Assembly (NCBI RefSeq): GCF_011752625.1
Contig: NZ_VWXD01000004.1
Location: 1-64,000 of the forward strand
Direction: 5' to 3'
Length of the DNA: 64,000 nt
Source: Candidatus Pantoea formicae
GTDB lineage: Bacteria > Pseudomonadota > Gammaproteobacteria > Enterobacterales > Enterobacteriaceae
A program made the translations under genes and the position numbers. The notes below the pieces were generated by a model. It ran no database searches. It saw only the letters and a program-made list of their open reading frames with translations, and was not told the DNA's origin. Positions 41,317 through 51,342 of the stretch are shown here, piece after piece; the stretch's first letter is position 1; every line of letters begins with the position of its first letter.

Positions 41317-42759
41317 TTACTGCATCAACAGATAAAGGCTGCTGTCGCCACGCTGCACGTTGAGTGCTAACACTGACGGTTTGGTATCAAGGATTTTGCG
41401 CAGCTCGCCTAAGTTCGTAATCGCCTGCTGGTTAACGCCCATAATCACGTCACCTTTCTTCAGACCAATACGCGCTGCCGCACTGCCCGCCTTCACATTA
41501 TCGACTCGCACACCTTTCTGGCCGTTACTGTCAACGTTGCTCAGGTCAGCACCTTCGATGCCGGTGTAAATCGTCGCGGACTGGACTTTTTCCTGTGAAC
41601 TTTGCTGGAGTTCAACGTCCACATTCACCGGTTTGCCATCGCGTAGCAGGCCAAGCTGCAGTTTAGTCCCCACCGGCAATGAGCCGACTTCCGCACGCAG
41701 CGCAGCAAAGCTGGTCAGCGCTTTACCATTCATTGAGACGACGACATCGCCGGCCTTCACGCCCGCTTTCGCGGCGGCAGAATTAGGCAATACCTGACTG
41801 ACGAAGGCACCACGCTGTGCATCAACTTTCATCGCTTTTGCCAGCTCAGGATTCAGCTCGGTACCCATGATACCCAGCTCGCCGCGTTTCACCTGGCCGT
41901 ACTCGATCATCTGCGCGGTCAGGTTTTTCACCATCGCACTTGGAATCGCAAAGCCGATACCAATGTTGCCGCCGTCCGGTGCCAGAATCGCGGTGTTAAT
42001 CCCGATCAGCTCACCATTGAGGTTCACCAGCGCACCACCAGAGTTACCCCGGTTGATCGCCGCATCGGTCTGGATGAAGTTTTCATAATTCTCAACATTC
42101 AGGCCACTACGACCCAGTGCCGAGACAATACCGGACGTTACCGTTTCACCCAGTCCGTAAGGGTTGCCGATCGCCACGGTATAATCACCGACGCGTAAAT
42201 CGTCGGAGTCGGCGATTTTAATGGCAGTCAGGTTCTTCGCATCTTTCAGCTGAATCAGCGCAATGTCGGATTGCGGATCTTTGCCAATCACTTTGGCATC
42301 GTAACGACGTCCATCACTCAGTTGCACCTGAATTTTCGTGGCGTTTTCCACAACGTGGTTATTGGTCACCACGTAACCTTTGTCCGCATTAATCACGACG
42401 CCAGAACCTAGCGCACGGAATTTTTGCTGCTGGGTGTTGGCTCCGCCATCACCGCCCTGGCCACCCTCACCACCGCTTTGGCACATGGGTGAGCTTTGGA
42501 ATGGCGATCCGTCCTGGCAGAATGGCGAGTTATCGCCAAAGAATTGCTGGAATTGTTGCGGCATACGCGGGGTTTTCACCGTGGTGCTGCCTTCAACGCT
42601 GATACTCACCACGGAAGGCATCACTTTCTCCAGCATCGGCGCCAGGCTTGGCAACTGTTGGCTCGAGGAGGAAGCGGTTTCCGCCGCGAAACTGACAGGG
42701 CTTAATGCCATGCCCAGACTAAGCGCCAGCGCACTTAACATTAATGTGCTTTTTTTCAT
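41317..42759 (-). CDS. degP: periplasmic serine protease/chaperone DegP (HtrA)
   Basis: DegP degrades or refolds misfolded periplasmic proteins as an ATP-independent cage. Signal peptide of about 26 residues ending SFA; trypsin-like domain with catalytic His (VTNNHVVENA), Asp (DIALIQL) and Ser (RGNSGGAL); two PDZ domains in the C-terminal half. The LA loop has the Cys pair and a glycine-rich insertion (CQSGGEGGQGGDGG) near residue 95. It has 480 residues. A sigma-E promoter is visible upstream. Confidence 0.97.
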   Translation of the reverse strand: MKKSTLMLSALALSLGMALSPVSFAAETASSSSQQLPSLAPMLEKVMPSVVSISVEGSTTVKTPRMPQQFQQFFGDNSPFCQDGSPFQSSPMCQSGGEGGQGGDGGANTQQQKFRALGSGVVINADKGYVVTNNHVVENATKIQVQLSDGRRYDAKVIGKDPQSDIALIQLKDAKNLTAIKIADSDDLRVGDYTVAIGNPYGLGETVTSGIVSALGRSGLNVENYENFIQTDAAINRGNSGGALVNLNGELIGINTAILAPDGGNIGIGFAIPSAMVKNLTAQMIEYGQVKRGELGIMGTELNPELAKAMKVDAQRGAFVSQVLPNSAAAKAGVKAGDVVVSMNGKALTSFAALRAEVGSLPVGTKLQLGLLRDGKPVNVDVELQQSSQEKVQSATIYTGIEGADLSNVDSNGQKGVRVDNVKAGSAAARIGLKKGDVIMGVNQQAITNLGELRKILDTKPSVLALNVQRGDSSLYLLMQ

Positions 42760-42812
42760 TTGTCTGTGTCTCTCTAGAATTTACGGCCAGACCATTGCTG
42801 TGGTCGTGATGA

Positions 42813-42840
42813 TGAGATTAAGTTTTTAGCGCGAAGTTCC
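42813..42840 (-). promoter_or_regulatory. sigma-E promoter of degP
   Basis: On the minus strand GGAACTT (42834-42840) and TCTCA (42813-42817) are separated by 16 bp. This aligns base for base with the known E. coli degP sigma-E promoter (GAACTT then TCTGA, 16-bp spacer), 54-81 bp upstream of the degP start. Confidence 0.82.
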
Positions 42841-42895
42841 TAATGAAGTTTTGGGCAAAGGTAAAAATTTATTCTTCATCTTTACAAAACTCCGC

Positions 42896-44386
42896 TTATT
42901 CCACTGCCATCAAACGGCGATACTCATCCCACGCATAATTATCTGTCATGCCGCTGATATAGTCCTGAATCAATCGTGAGCGATAATAACGCTCCCACAA
43001 CAAGCGTTGATATTTATGCTCAACAATTAAAGCGCGCATCTGCTGCTGATAGGCTTTTCGATGTTTACCAGAAAGCTTGTGGAATAACCGGGTTTCAATC
43101 GGATGTTTCGCCAGAAAATCGTCGTTCATCAGCGAGGTAAATTGCTCATAGTCCAGCAGCATCAAGGACTGATATATTTCCAGCAGCCCTTTAATGACGC
43201 GATACCCCTGCAATTCCAGCTGTTCAACTTCCGGGTGATTAAACACTTGCTGGCGCGCCACGGTTTTAAAAAGATTCAGTAACCGCCCTTCATCACCATC
43301 ATCTTCGAGCAACGCATGATTAAAATCGCCCTCAAAAATAGCGGGAAGGTTATCGACAAAACGACGGACCGCATGGCTTACCAGCACATTCTGGACGTTA
43401 ACCCGTAATGACATGAAAAACTGGTCGCTAATACTGCGGCGTTTTTTCTGATTGGCCTCTTTCCACGCCTCACCAATAGTGCGACTAAAGGCATCACCAT
43501 GGTTTACCGTGCCCCAGGCTTTTAACAAATATTTATACAAGGTTTCGACATCAAAGATATCTTTCTCGACGGCATCATCCAGGTCGGCAATACAGTATGA
43601 GATATCATCAGCGGCTTCCATTATCCAGGTCAACGGATAACGATGGTGTTCTTTAATGTCGGTTGCCGCACGCAAGTCAGCAACATATTCACGCTCAGAC
43701 AAATAAAAGCCCGGCTTTTTCATTAGCACGCTAAATTCAGCCGGTTTATCACCCTGCCACCAGGCGGGGGCAGTATATTTCAAAATACAGGCCACTTGCG
43801 CATAACTAAGGTTGAGTTGTAGCAAGGTATGCACTAAACGGATCGCCTGCGCATTGCCTTCGAAGTGGCACAAATCCTGACGAATCATTGCATTTAGCTG
43901 GTCAAAATCTACGCGCTGAGTGTCGTCAGCCACCCCAGCGACTAATGGGTCCACCAGCTCGGCTGGCAGATTATCGTCGAACCAGTCATTAATCGCCGCT
44001 TCACCAAAGTGACCAAAGGGTGGATTGCCGACATCGTGCAGCAGGCAGGCCATTTCAATCAAACTTTCAAACGCGCCCTCAAACTCATCCAGCCCATACT
44101 GGGCCAGCCCGCCTTGTGTTTTAAGCGTTTGCAGAATCTCTTTCGTGATATATCGCCCGGTCTGCTGCACTTCCAACGAGTGCGTCAGGCGTGAACGTAC
44201 GGCGGCATTGCGCTCGAGTGGGAATACCTGGGTTTTCTGTTGCAGACGACGAATGGCGGCAGAATTAATAATACGCCCACGATCGCTCTCAAAGTGGCGC
44301 GTAATAAAGTATTCACCTTCGGGATCTTTGCGGCTGGTATAAGGGCGGGTAAAGCTGATCTTCTTCCTGAAATTAATCGCTGCCAT
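42896..44386 (-). CDS. dgt: deoxyguanosinetriphosphate triphosphohydrolase
   Basis: Dgt hydrolyses dGTP to deoxyguanosine and triphosphate. It is an HD-domain enzyme: R-x-x-H in [16 protein letters not shown] in [17 protein letters not shown] and a distal D in AADDISYC. The second of two adjacent ATG codons aligns with the E. coli start and has a better gap to the GGGGG ribosome site, giving 496 residues (E. coli 505). Divergent from mtnN. Confidence 0.95.
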   Translation of the reverse strand: MAAINFRKKISFTRPYTSRKDPEGEYFITRHFESDRGRIINSAAIRRLQQKTQVFPLERNAAVRSRLTHSLEVQQTGRYITKEILQTLKTQGGLAQYGLDEFEGAFESLIEMACLLHDVGNPPFGHFGEAAINDWFDDNLPAELVDPLVAGVADDTQRVDFDQLNAMIRQDLCHFEGNAQAIRLVHTLLQLNLSYAQVACILKYTAPAWWQGDKPAEFSVLMKKPGFYLSEREYVADLRAATDIKEHHRYPLTWIMEAADDISYCIADLDDAVEKDIFDVETLYKYLLKAWGTVNHGDAFSRTIGEAWKEANQKKRRSISDQFFMSLRVNVQNVLVSHAVRRFVDNLPAIFEGDFNHALLEDDGDEGRLLNLFKTVARQQVFNHPEVEQLELQGYRVIKGLLEIYQSLMLLDYEQFTSLMNDDFLAKHPIETRLFHKLSGKHRKAYQQQMRALIVEHKYQRLLWERYYRSRLIQDYISGMTDNYAWDEYRRLMAVE

Positions 44387-44484
44387 CATTCCCCCTTATT
44401 TTTTGGTGAATTCATCCTCTGTTAGCCATGGTAGACTATGCCTCACTTTTGAGGTTTACATCCATAACTACAGCGAGATTCTTT

Positions 44485-45183
44485 ATGAAAGCAGGCATTA
44501 TTGGCGCGATGGAGCAGGAAGTCACTCTGCTGCGTGACAAAATTGAAAACCGTCAGACACTGACGCTGGCCGGCTGCGAAATTTACACCGGTACCTTAAA
44601 CGGTGTTGAGGTTGCTCTGCTGAAATCAGGTATCGGCAAAACCGCTGCAGCATTGGGCACCACCCTGCTGCTCGAGCTGTGCAAGCCAGACGTGGTTATT
44701 AACACCGGTTCAGCAGGCGGTTTAGCACCGACGCTGAAAGTGGGTGACATCGTAGTGTCTGATGAAGTGCGCTATCACGATGCCGACGTCACCGCATTCG
44801 GATACGAGCCGGGTCAAATGGCAGGTTGCCCTGCGGCATTTGCAGCGGATGAAAAACTGATTGCCGCTGCCGAGCAAGTGATTAAACAGCTGAACCTCAA
44901 TGCCGTGCGCGGCCTGGTGGTGAGTGGCGATGCCTTCATCAACGGTGCCGAGCCGCTGGCACGCATCCGTAGCACCTTCCCGCAGGCCATTGCGGTAGAG
45001 ATGGAAGCGACGGCAATCGGTCATGTATGCCATCAGTTCAAGGTGCCATTTGTTGTGGTGCGCGCCATTTCTGATGTGGCTGACAAAGAATCGCATTTAA
45101 GTTTTGACGAGTTCCTGTCTGTCGCCGCTAAGCAATCGTCTCTGATGGTTGAAAACCTGCTGGCACAGCTGGCGCGTGGCTAA
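44485..45183 (+). CDS. mtnN: 5'-methylthioadenosine/S-adenosylhomocysteine nucleosidase
   Basis: MtnN (Pfs) cleaves adenine from MTA, SAH and 5'-deoxyadenosine, recycling by-products of SAM use. The start at [13 protein letters not shown] gives 232 residues as in E. coli; an ATG 57 bp upstream lacks a ribosome site and is not conserved. Conserved features are GAMEQE (7-12, with a catalytic Glu), NTGSAGG (75-81), SGDAFI and VEMEATA, and the catalytic Asp in ISDVAD. It overlaps btuF by 8 bp. Confidence 0.96.
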   Translation: MKAGIIGAMEQEVTLLRDKIENRQTLTLAGCEIYTGTLNGVEVALLKSGIGKTAAALGTTLLLELCKPDVVINTGSAGGLAPTLKVGDIVVSDEVRYHDADVTAFGYEPGQMAGCPAAFAADEKLIAAAEQVIKQLNLNAVRGLVVSGDAFINGAEPLARIRSTFPQAIAVEMEATAIGHVCHQFKVPFVVVRAISDVADKESHLSFDEFLSVAAKQSSLMVENLLAQLARG

Positions 45184-45979
45184 ATATTTGCTGCTTGGGC
45201 TATTGCTGATCGGCAATAGCCTGTTTGCCGCGGCACCTCGCGTCATTACGCTCGCTCCCCATCTGACTGAACTGGCTTTCGCTGCAGGCATCACGCCAGT
45301 GGCTGTGAGTGCCTATTCAGATTATCCCGCGCAAGCCAAAACCCTTGAACAAGTGGCCAACTGGCAAGGTATCAAGGTGGAACGTATCCTACTGCTCAAG
45401 CCGGATGTCGTGTTGGCATGGCGCGGTGGCAATCCACAGCGTCAAATTGAGCAACTGCAACGTTTAGGGATTAAGGTTGAGTGGATCGATCCACAAACTC
45501 TCGACCAAATGATTGATGCCTTGGCCGCCCTGCAGCAGTGGAGCCCGAAGCCACAACAGGCTGTCGCGGCGGCGCAGGCACTCAGGGAACAGGAAGAGAG
45601 TCTACGTAAACATTATCAGCAGCAGACGCCGATTCCTCTGTTTTTACAGTTCGGACAGCAGCCGTTGTTTACCGCTGCACGTAATACGCTGCAAAACGAG
45701 GTCATCACGCTGTGCGGGGGTAAAAACATCTTCGCCGACAGCAGCGTGAGCTGGCCGCAGGTGAGCCGTGAACAAGTGTTGGCGCGCCATCCGCAGGCGA
45801 TTGTGATCGGTGGCGACCCGCATCAAGCCGCGAATATCGCCACCTTCTGGCAGCCACAACTGGCCGTGCCGGTGATTGCGATAAATGACGATTGGCTGAG
45901 CCGCTCCGGCCCGCGCATGCTGTTAGCCGCAAAACAGCTGTGCGCAGATTTACATCCGGCGAAAATTAGCACCAAGTAA
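45176..45979 (+). CDS. btuF: periplasmic vitamin B12-binding protein
   Basis: BtuF delivers cobalamin to the BtuCD importer. The start is taken as GTG at 45176, inside the end of mtnN, giving 267 residues (E. coli 266) with a signal peptide ending LFAAA. Family blocks: [61 protein letters not shown]. It is in the class III binding-protein family. The upstream in-frame ATG at 45149 is a longer alternative. Confidence 0.92.
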   Translation: MAKYLLLGLLLIGNSLFAAAPRVITLAPHLTELAFAAGITPVAVSAYSDYPAQAKTLEQVANWQGIKVERILLLKPDVVLAWRGGNPQRQIEQLQRLGIKVEWIDPQTLDQMIDALAALQQWSPKPQQAVAAAQALREQEESLRKHYQQQTPIPLFLQFGQQPLFTAARNTLQNEVITLCGGKNIFADSSVSWPQVSREQVLARHPQAIVIGGDPHQAANIATFWQPQLAVPVIAINDDWLSRSGPRMLLAAKQLCADLHPAKISTK

Positions 45980-46018
45980 GACTAAAGATTCGGCAAAAAT
46001 TGTCGAAAATCAAAATAC

Positions 46019-46055
46019 AAGGCACGGCGGCCACGTATGCTCTGTGCCCTTTTTT
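46019..46055 (+). terminator. probable btuF terminator
   Basis: GGCAC and GTGCC arms (46021-46025, 46044-46048), extended by imperfect pairs, are followed by TTTTTT. The loop is long (18 nt), so strength is uncertain. Confidence 0.5.
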
Positions 46056-46092
46056 GCGCAAAGCGCAACTTTGACTTCACCAGGAACTCACC

Positions 46093-46344
46093 ATGACCAG
46101 AGCTATGCTGCTGGCCATAGGGCTTGCGATGGCGGCGCCAATTGGTGCGGCCACCTCAACGGGCTCTATTGCCGTTACGCTGACATTGTTCTCCCGATGC
46201 GATATCTCACGCCAGAGCGGAAAAAATCTGCCATTGATTGATTGTGGGCGTCACTTTAGTGCACAGCCGCGCGTCACTGAAAGCTTACTGAAACGCGATG
46301 CAAACCGCCGTGAGACGTCACGTTTAGTGACGATTGAATGGTAG
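46093..46344 (+). CDS. small secreted protein of unknown function
   Basis: An 83-residue frame with AGGAA eight bases before the ATG, a clear signal peptide (MTRAMLLAIGLAMAAPIGA, cleavage near 19), two cysteines in the mature part (RCDI and IDCG, probably a disulfide) and beta-strand-like ends (GSIAVTLTLFSRC at the start, SRLVTIEW at the end). The strand-plus-cysteine start resembles spore-coat-U/fimbrial-type domains, but the protein is too short to be a full one. I do not recognise the family. It occupies the interval where E. coli has yadS. Confidence 0.6.
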   Translation: MTRAMLLAIGLAMAAPIGAATSTGSIAVTLTLFSRCDISRQSGKNLPLIDCGRHFSAQPRVTESLLKRDANRRETSRLVTIEW

Positions 46345-46390
46345 ATTTCTGACCGCCAGGACGGCGGTCAGAGAGAAAGTCAGAGAGAAA

Positions 46391-46738
46391 TCAGATGCTG
46401 AAGGAAGAGCCGCAACCGCAGGTGGTTTTAGCGTTCGGGTTAGTGACGATAAAGCGCGAACCCTCCAGACCTTCGGTGTAATCCACTGAGCCACCGACCA
46501 GATATTGCAGGCTCATCGGATCGACGACCAGCGCCACGCCCTGCTTCTCGATGGTCATGTCGCCGTCATTCATTTGATCATCAAAAGTAAAACCGTACTG
46601 GAAACCGCTGCAACCGCCACCGGTGATGTACACGCGCAGTTTCAGCTCTGGATTTTCTTCATCCGCAATCAGGTTTTTTACTTTTTTTGCTGCTGCATCA
46701 GTAAATTGCAAAGGCAGCGCTGCTACGTCGTCACTCAT
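46391..46738 (-). CDS. erpA: iron-sulfur cluster insertion protein ErpA
   Basis: ErpA is an A-type carrier that delivers Fe-S clusters to targets such as IspG/IspH. The start at [12 protein letters not shown] gives 115 residues; GGAG lies six bases upstream. The longer frame would add 26 residues that family members lack. The three cluster-ligand cysteines are visible in GGGCSG and in TCGCGS near the C-terminus. It converges with the small secreted protein; an inverted repeat CTGACCGCC/GGCGGTCAG (46349-46371) lies between their stops. Confidence 0.96.
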   Translation of the reverse strand: MSDDVAALPLQFTDAAAKKVKNLIADEENPELKLRVYITGGGCSGFQYGFTFDDQMNDGDMTIEKQGVALVVDPMSLQYLVGGSVDYTEGLEGSRFIVTNPNAKTTCGCGSSFSI

Positions 46739-46959
46739 CTTATACTCCGGGTAAACGTCCAGGTCAGAAAACAACCTTAATTTTACTATTATCTGCCAGC
46801 CGCCCAGTGCAATCAAGTGCCGTGCTTGACACTGTGTGCCGCCAGCGGTGCGCTAAAGTATAGCTTTACTGTGGCTTTAGCACCCGAGCGCCTTTCACCC
46901 TAAGCCGTTCTTCCTTAGAATGGCGCCAGAATTTTTTCCAGAACAGCAGGAGCCGATCA

Positions 46960-48240
46960 ATGAGTAAGTCAGAAAACCTGTATGCCGAAGCGCAACGCCT
47001 GATCCCTGGCGGTGTGAACTCCCCGGTACGTGCTTTTACCGGTGTGGGCGGCGTGCCGCTGTTCATCGAACGCGCCGACGGTGCTTATCTGTATGACGCC
47101 GATGGCAAAGCCTATATCGACTATGTCGGTTCATGGGGCCCAATGGTGCTTGGCCACAATAATGCCCATATTCGCAACGCAGTGATTGAAGCGGCGGCAC
47201 GCGGCCTGAGCTTCGGCGCGCCGACCGAAATGGAAGTCAAAATGGCCGAGCTGGTGTGTGAGCTGGTGCCAAGCATGGATATGGTGCGCATGGTTAACTC
47301 GGGCACCGAAGCCACCATGAGTGCCATTCGTTTGGCGCGTGGCTTTACCCATCGCGATAAGATCATCAAATTTGAAGGCTGCTACCACGGCCACGCAGAT
47401 TGCCTGCTGGTGAAAGCCGGTTCCGGTGCGCTGACCTTAGGCCAGCCGAACTCGCCTGGCGTACCCGCTGACTTCGCTAAGCACACGCTGACCTGTAACT
47501 ACAACGACTTAACCTCAGTACGTGCCGCGTTCGAGCAGTACCCCGCAGATATCGCCTGTATCATCGTAGAACCGGTGGCGGGTAACATGAACTGCATCCC
47601 ACCACAGCCAGATTTCTTGCCAGGCCTGCGTGCGCTCTGTGATGAGTTTGGCGCACTGCTGATTATCGATGAGGTGATGACCGGCTTCCGTGTTGCGCTG
47701 GGCGGTGCTCAGGCCTATTACGATGTGACGCCCGACCTGACCTGCCTCGGCAAAATCATCGGTGGTGGCATGCCGGTGGGTGCCTTTGGTGGACGCCGTG
47801 ACGTGATGGAAGCGCTGGCGCCAACGGGTCCAGTTTACCAGGCGGGGACACTCTCCGGTAACCCAATTGCCATGGCTGCGGGTTTTGCCTGCCTGACGCA
47901 GATTGCTCAACCCGGCACGCACAGCACCTTAACTGACCTGACAACGCAGTTGTCAGAAGGCTTATTAGCGGCAGCGAAAGCGGAAAATATCCCGTTGGTG
48001 ATCAACCACGTTGGTGGCATGTTCGGCATCTTCTTTACCGATGCAGCAAGCGTGACCTGCTATGCCGACGTGACGAAATGCGATGTTGAGCGCTTTAAGC
48101 GTTTCTTCCATCTGATGCTGGAAGAAGGCGTTTACCTTGCGCCATCGGCCTTTGAAGCGGGCTTTATGTCACTGGCACACAGCCAGGAAGATATTCAGCG
48201 CACCGTTGATGCCGCACGCCGCAGCTTCGCGAAGCTGTAA
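46960..48240 (+). CDS. hemL: glutamate-1-semialdehyde 2,1-aminomutase
   Basis: HemL makes 5-aminolevulinate, the first dedicated haem precursor in the C5 pathway. It is a 426-residue PLP enzyme of the class III aminotransferase fold. The PLP lysine is in [17 protein letters not shown] (about residue 265); other blocks are [17 protein letters not shown] and [14 protein letters not shown] precedes the ATG. In E. coli clcA separates it from erpA; here the two are divergent neighbours. Confidence 0.97.
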   Translation: MSKSENLYAEAQRLIPGGVNSPVRAFTGVGGVPLFIERADGAYLYDADGKAYIDYVGSWGPMVLGHNNAHIRNAVIEAAARGLSFGAPTEMEVKMAELVCELVPSMDMVRMVNSGTEATMSAIRLARGFTHRDKIIKFEGCYHGHADCLLVKAGSGALTLGQPNSPGVPADFAKHTLTCNYNDLTSVRAAFEQYPADIACIIVEPVAGNMNCIPPQPDFLPGLRALCDEFGALLIIDEVMTGFRVALGGAQAYYDVTPDLTCLGKIIGGGMPVGAFGGRRDVMEALAPTGPVYQAGTLSGNPIAMAAGFACLTQIAQPGTHSTLTDLTTQLSEGLLAAAKAENIPLVINHVGGMFGIFFTDAASVTCYADVTKCDVERFKRFFHLMLEEGVYLAPSAFEAGFMSLAHSQEDIQRTVDAARRSFAKL

Positions 48241-48250
48241 ATCAATTAGC

Positions 48251-48400
48251 GGTCACCATTAATGGCGTCCACTTAAGCACAAATCAGTGCGCATGAATGC
48301 GCACCCTACGAAAGCCGCGCCGAACAATGTAGGGTCGCCATTAATGGCGACTGAACGCGCTTAAGTGATCAGCATGATTCCATTAATGGCGACCCCTGTA
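48251..48400. repeat. cluster of palindromic repeat units between hemL and fhuB
   Basis: Four short palindromes occur in 150 bp: GGTCACCATTAATGGCGTCC (48251-48270), GTGCGCATGAATGCGCAC (48287-48304), GTCGCCATTAATGGCGAC (48334-48351) and CCATTAATGGCGACC (48380-48394). Units 1, 3 and 4 share the core CATTAATGGCG. Larger arms ACTTAAGC (48271-48278) and GCTTAAGT (48358-48365) enclose the middle units. The pattern is REP/BIME-like and lies between convergent gene ends. The whole 238-bp gap has no credible gene. Confidence 0.75.
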
Positions 48401-48478
48401 TTGAAAGACATACAACGTTCACGTTTGCACCTTGATACGCATATGCCCTACAAATACTCATTGCCGGAGGTTACATAT

Positions 48479-50455
48479 TTAGGCCCGACGCAACAGCCAG
48501 ATAAAGTACGGCGCGCCAATAAAAGTCGCCATTAACCCCGCCGGGATTTGATCCGGGAACGCCAGCATCCTGCCGCACCAGTCAGCAAACAGCATCAAGC
48601 CTCCCCCTAGCAACCCCGCCATCAGTACCTGAGGTAACGCGCGACGGAATCCCAGCATACGTACGATATGCGGAGCCATCAGCCCGACAAAACTGAGTGG
48701 ACCAATGGTTAAGGTCGCCGTAGCCGTCAATGCCGCCGCCAGTAACAACAGGCTTAAGCGCGATCCGGTCAATGCCATACCTGCCGAACGTGCCGTCGCA
48801 CTGCCCAGCGGTAGCAGCGTCAGCCAACGGCTTGCCAGCGGTGCCAGCGCAATCAATATGATGCCCACCACCGCACTCTGTACTGCCTGCTGCATGCTGA
48901 TGTTGTAGGTCGATCCTGAAATCCAGGTCAGTAGCCCTCCCATCCGCGGATCACCACTCGCCATCAGCACCATCAACAAGGTGACAAAAGCACTGTTGAG
49001 GGCCATGCCCGCCAGTAACATACGTTCTGGCGAGAAACCACCGCGACTGGCTACCAACATAATCACCAGCAGCGTCAGTGCAGCGCCTAAGGCACCGGCA
49101 GGCAATAACCACGCCACGGCATCACCCGGCACAAAGAACATCATTACCACTGCGCCACACGCGGCACCGGAGCTAATGCCTAATACTTCCGGACTCGCCA
49201 TCGGATTGCCGGTCAGACGTTGGATCAGTGCCCCTGCCACGCCCAGCATCATGCCCACCACCAATGCGGCCAGCACACGTGGTGCGCGCCACGGCAACAG
49301 TTGATGCCACATCTCGCCGCTGACCCACGTCCAGCTATGCGCATCGCGACCAAACGCCAAACCGACAACGCAAAACAGCGCCAGAATCGCCAGCCCGGAC
49401 ACACACCAGAAAGCCACTTTTTGCCGTTCGGCTGGCACTTTATCACCGAGATTCATGGCGGGCGGTACCGATCCGGTTCGCAGACGCGGCAGCAACCACA
49501 GCAGAATAGGCACGCCAATCAGTGCGGTCGCCGTGCCCGTTGAGACTTCACGCCAGTGGCTGGTTAGCCACAACACACACTGATCGGCCAGCCACAGCAG
49601 CAACGCACCAATCAGCGGTGCCAGCAGCATACGGCTCAACAAACGACGTCCACCGAGCATTTTCGCCAGCAACGGGGCGAACAGGCCGATAAAGCCGATA
49701 ATTCCTGCCACATTCACCAGTTGTGCACTGAGCAGAATAGCTAACGCCAGCGCCGCGATACGTGCCGCTGAGAGTGCCAGGCCAAGATTCTTCGCTACGC
49801 CATCATCCAGCCCCATCAGGGTTAAAGGGCGTAACAGCGCCAGTGCCACCGCGAATGCCAATATCAGGCGCGGCCACAGCATCGCCACATTGTGCCCATC
49901 CATCTGATTTAGCGCGCCAGTGCTCCACAGGAACATGTTGAGCAGTTGGTCATGATTAAAAATGGCAAAGATTTGATTCAATGAACCGGCATACAAACTG
50001 AGTACCAGACCTGCCAGTATGAGCGTCACTGGCGACAGACGTTTACCCCAGGCCACACCAAATACCAGCACGCCGACCAGCACTGCGCCCCCCAGCGCAG
50101 CAAACTGCTGTGTCAGTTCGCCACCCGGCATTTGCCATAGTGTGGCGACCGTAATGCCAAGTTGTGCACCCGATGAAACACCCAGCGTGGTCGGCTCCGC
50201 CAGCGGATTACGCAGTACCTGTTGGAATAACAAACCAGCTAAACCAAGCCCTGCGCCCACCAGCAGCGCCAGGGCCAAACGCGATAACAGGCTGTGATGA
50301 AACACCACTTGTTGAATGCTGTTGATATCTGGCGCGAATATCGCCTGCGACCACTGCGCGGTAGGCAGGGCCTCGCGCAAGTTGATGAACGTCAAACCCA
50401 GGGCCAAGAGAAAAAGCGTGCTTAACAGCACCACAGGAAAAAGACGATGGTGCAT
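48479..50455 (-). CDS. fhuB: Fe(3+)-hydroxamate ABC transporter permease FhuB
   Basis: FhuB is the inner-membrane permease for ferrichrome and other hydroxamates. Like its E. coli homologue it is a tandem fusion of two FecCD-type permease halves (about 1-330 and 335-658), each with ~10 membrane segments; the repeated RNPLAEPTTLGVSSGAQ (first half) and GNPMASPEVLGISSGAA (second half) mark the duplication. ATG overlaps the fhuD stop as TGATG. Last gene of fhuACDB. Confidence 0.96.
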   Translation of the reverse strand: MHHRLFPVVLLSTLFLLALGLTFINLREALPTAQWSQAIFAPDINSIQQVVFHHSLLSRLALALLVGAGLGLAGLLFQQVLRNPLAEPTTLGVSSGAQLGITVATLWQMPGGELTQQFAALGGAVLVGVLVFGVAWGKRLSPVTLILAGLVLSLYAGSLNQIFAIFNHDQLLNMFLWSTGALNQMDGHNVAMLWPRLILAFAVALALLRPLTLMGLDDGVAKNLGLALSAARIAALALAILLSAQLVNVAGIIGFIGLFAPLLAKMLGGRRLLSRMLLAPLIGALLLWLADQCVLWLTSHWREVSTGTATALIGVPILLWLLPRLRTGSVPPAMNLGDKVPAERQKVAFWCVSGLAILALFCVVGLAFGRDAHSWTWVSGEMWHQLLPWRAPRVLAALVVGMMLGVAGALIQRLTGNPMASPEVLGISSGAACGAVVMMFFVPGDAVAWLLPAGALGAALTLLVIMLVASRGGFSPERMLLAGMALNSAFVTLLMVLMASGDPRMGGLLTWISGSTYNISMQQAVQSAVVGIILIALAPLASRWLTLLPLGSATARSAGMALTGSRLSLLLLAAALTATATLTIGPLSFVGLMAPHIVRMLGFRRALPQVLMAGLLGGGLMLFADWCGRMLAFPDQIPAGLMATFIGAPYFIWLLRRA

Positions 50456-51333
50456 CAATGCGACTCCAGCGCGTGTTCAAGCACGCGAACAAATTTCAGC
50501 GCCGAATAGGTCGCGCCGTAATACCACACGGCAGGCACGCGCTTAAAGCGGCCCGCACGGATGAACGGCAGAGCCTGCCACAGCGCCGTGTTCATCACCT
50601 GCTGCATGTCACGGTCGTTATCGTGGTCAAAGCAAATCACCTGCGCATCGCCAACACTGGCTAAACGTTCCAGCCCAATCACCGCGCTCCCCCAGAAGTT
50701 GGTTTCCCCCTGCCAGGCGTTGGTCAGGCCAAGGATTTCCATCACTTCAAGGAACAGGCTATTGGCACCGAAAGTAATGGCGTGACGGCTGTCCATCAGC
50801 GACATCAGCAACACCGGGCAACCCGCCCAAGGCTTAAGACGCTCACGCGCCCCTGCTAATTGCTCATCAAGGTACTGCAGATGCTGCACCGCCTCTGCCT
50901 CACGTCCAAGCCGTGCGCCCAGCATGTGCAGCGACGTTCGTGCCGTACTTAAGGGTTTGCCATCGCCGCTATTAAGATCAAATCCCATGGTTGGCGCGAT
51001 ACGTTCCAGCTTATCCAATGCGGGTCCGTAACCATTGGAGTGCAGTATCAGAGAGGGTGCAAGCTGCGTCATCAGCTCCAGATTGGGTTCAGTACGTAAG
51101 CCGAGATCGATGGTACTGGCAGGTAGCCGCGGCTCGCCTACCCAGATGTTGTAGTTGCGCAAGTCAGCCACACCCAGTGGTGCGACACCGAGCGCCATCA
51201 GTAACTCCACCGGCAACCACTCCAGCGCCAGAATGCGCTCTGCATTGGGCATCGCTGCGCGCAGTGGAGCCACATTCATCAGTGGCGTAAGCGCCAGCGC
51301 CGTCAGTAAACGACGGCGAGAAATGTCGAACAT
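50455..51333 (-). CDS. fhuD: Fe(3+)-hydroxamate periplasmic binding protein FhuD
   Basis: FhuD carries ferric hydroxamates from FhuA to FhuB. The N-terminus SRRRLLTALAL is a twin-arginine (Tat) type signal, as in E. coli FhuD. The mature protein has the class III binding-protein form: ERILALEWLPVELLMALGVAPLGVAD, then LRTEPNLELMTQLAPSLI. It has 292 residues. It lies between fhuC (9 bp upstream) and fhuB. Confidence 0.95.
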   Translation of the reverse strand: MFDISRRRLLTALALTPLMNVAPLRAAMPNAERILALEWLPVELLMALGVAPLGVADLRNYNIWVGEPRLPASTIDLGLRTEPNLELMTQLAPSLILHSNGYGPALDKLERIAPTMGFDLNSGDGKPLSTARTSLHMLGARLGREAEAVQHLQYLDEQLAGARERLKPWAGCPVLLMSLMDSRHAITFGANSLFLEVMEILGLTNAWQGETNFWGSAVIGLERLASVGDAQVICFDHDNDRDMQQVMNTALWQALPFIRAGRFKRVPAVWYYGATYSALKFVRVLEHALESH

Positions 51334-51342
51334 GGCGAGGCC

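Noticed and set aside
44428..44484. 19-codon N-terminal extension of mtnN
   Set aside because: The family begins at MK(A/I)GIIGAM; the upstream part overlaps the divergent dgt promoter region.
46044..46241. 65-codon frame overlapping the small secreted protein
   Set aside because: It starts within the btuF terminator, has no ribosome site or signal peptide, and overlaps a better-supported frame.
48251..48400. possible CRISPR-like repeats
   Set aside because: Units are palindromic, unevenly spaced and of differing length with no spacer pattern or cas genes; they fit REP/BIME elements.
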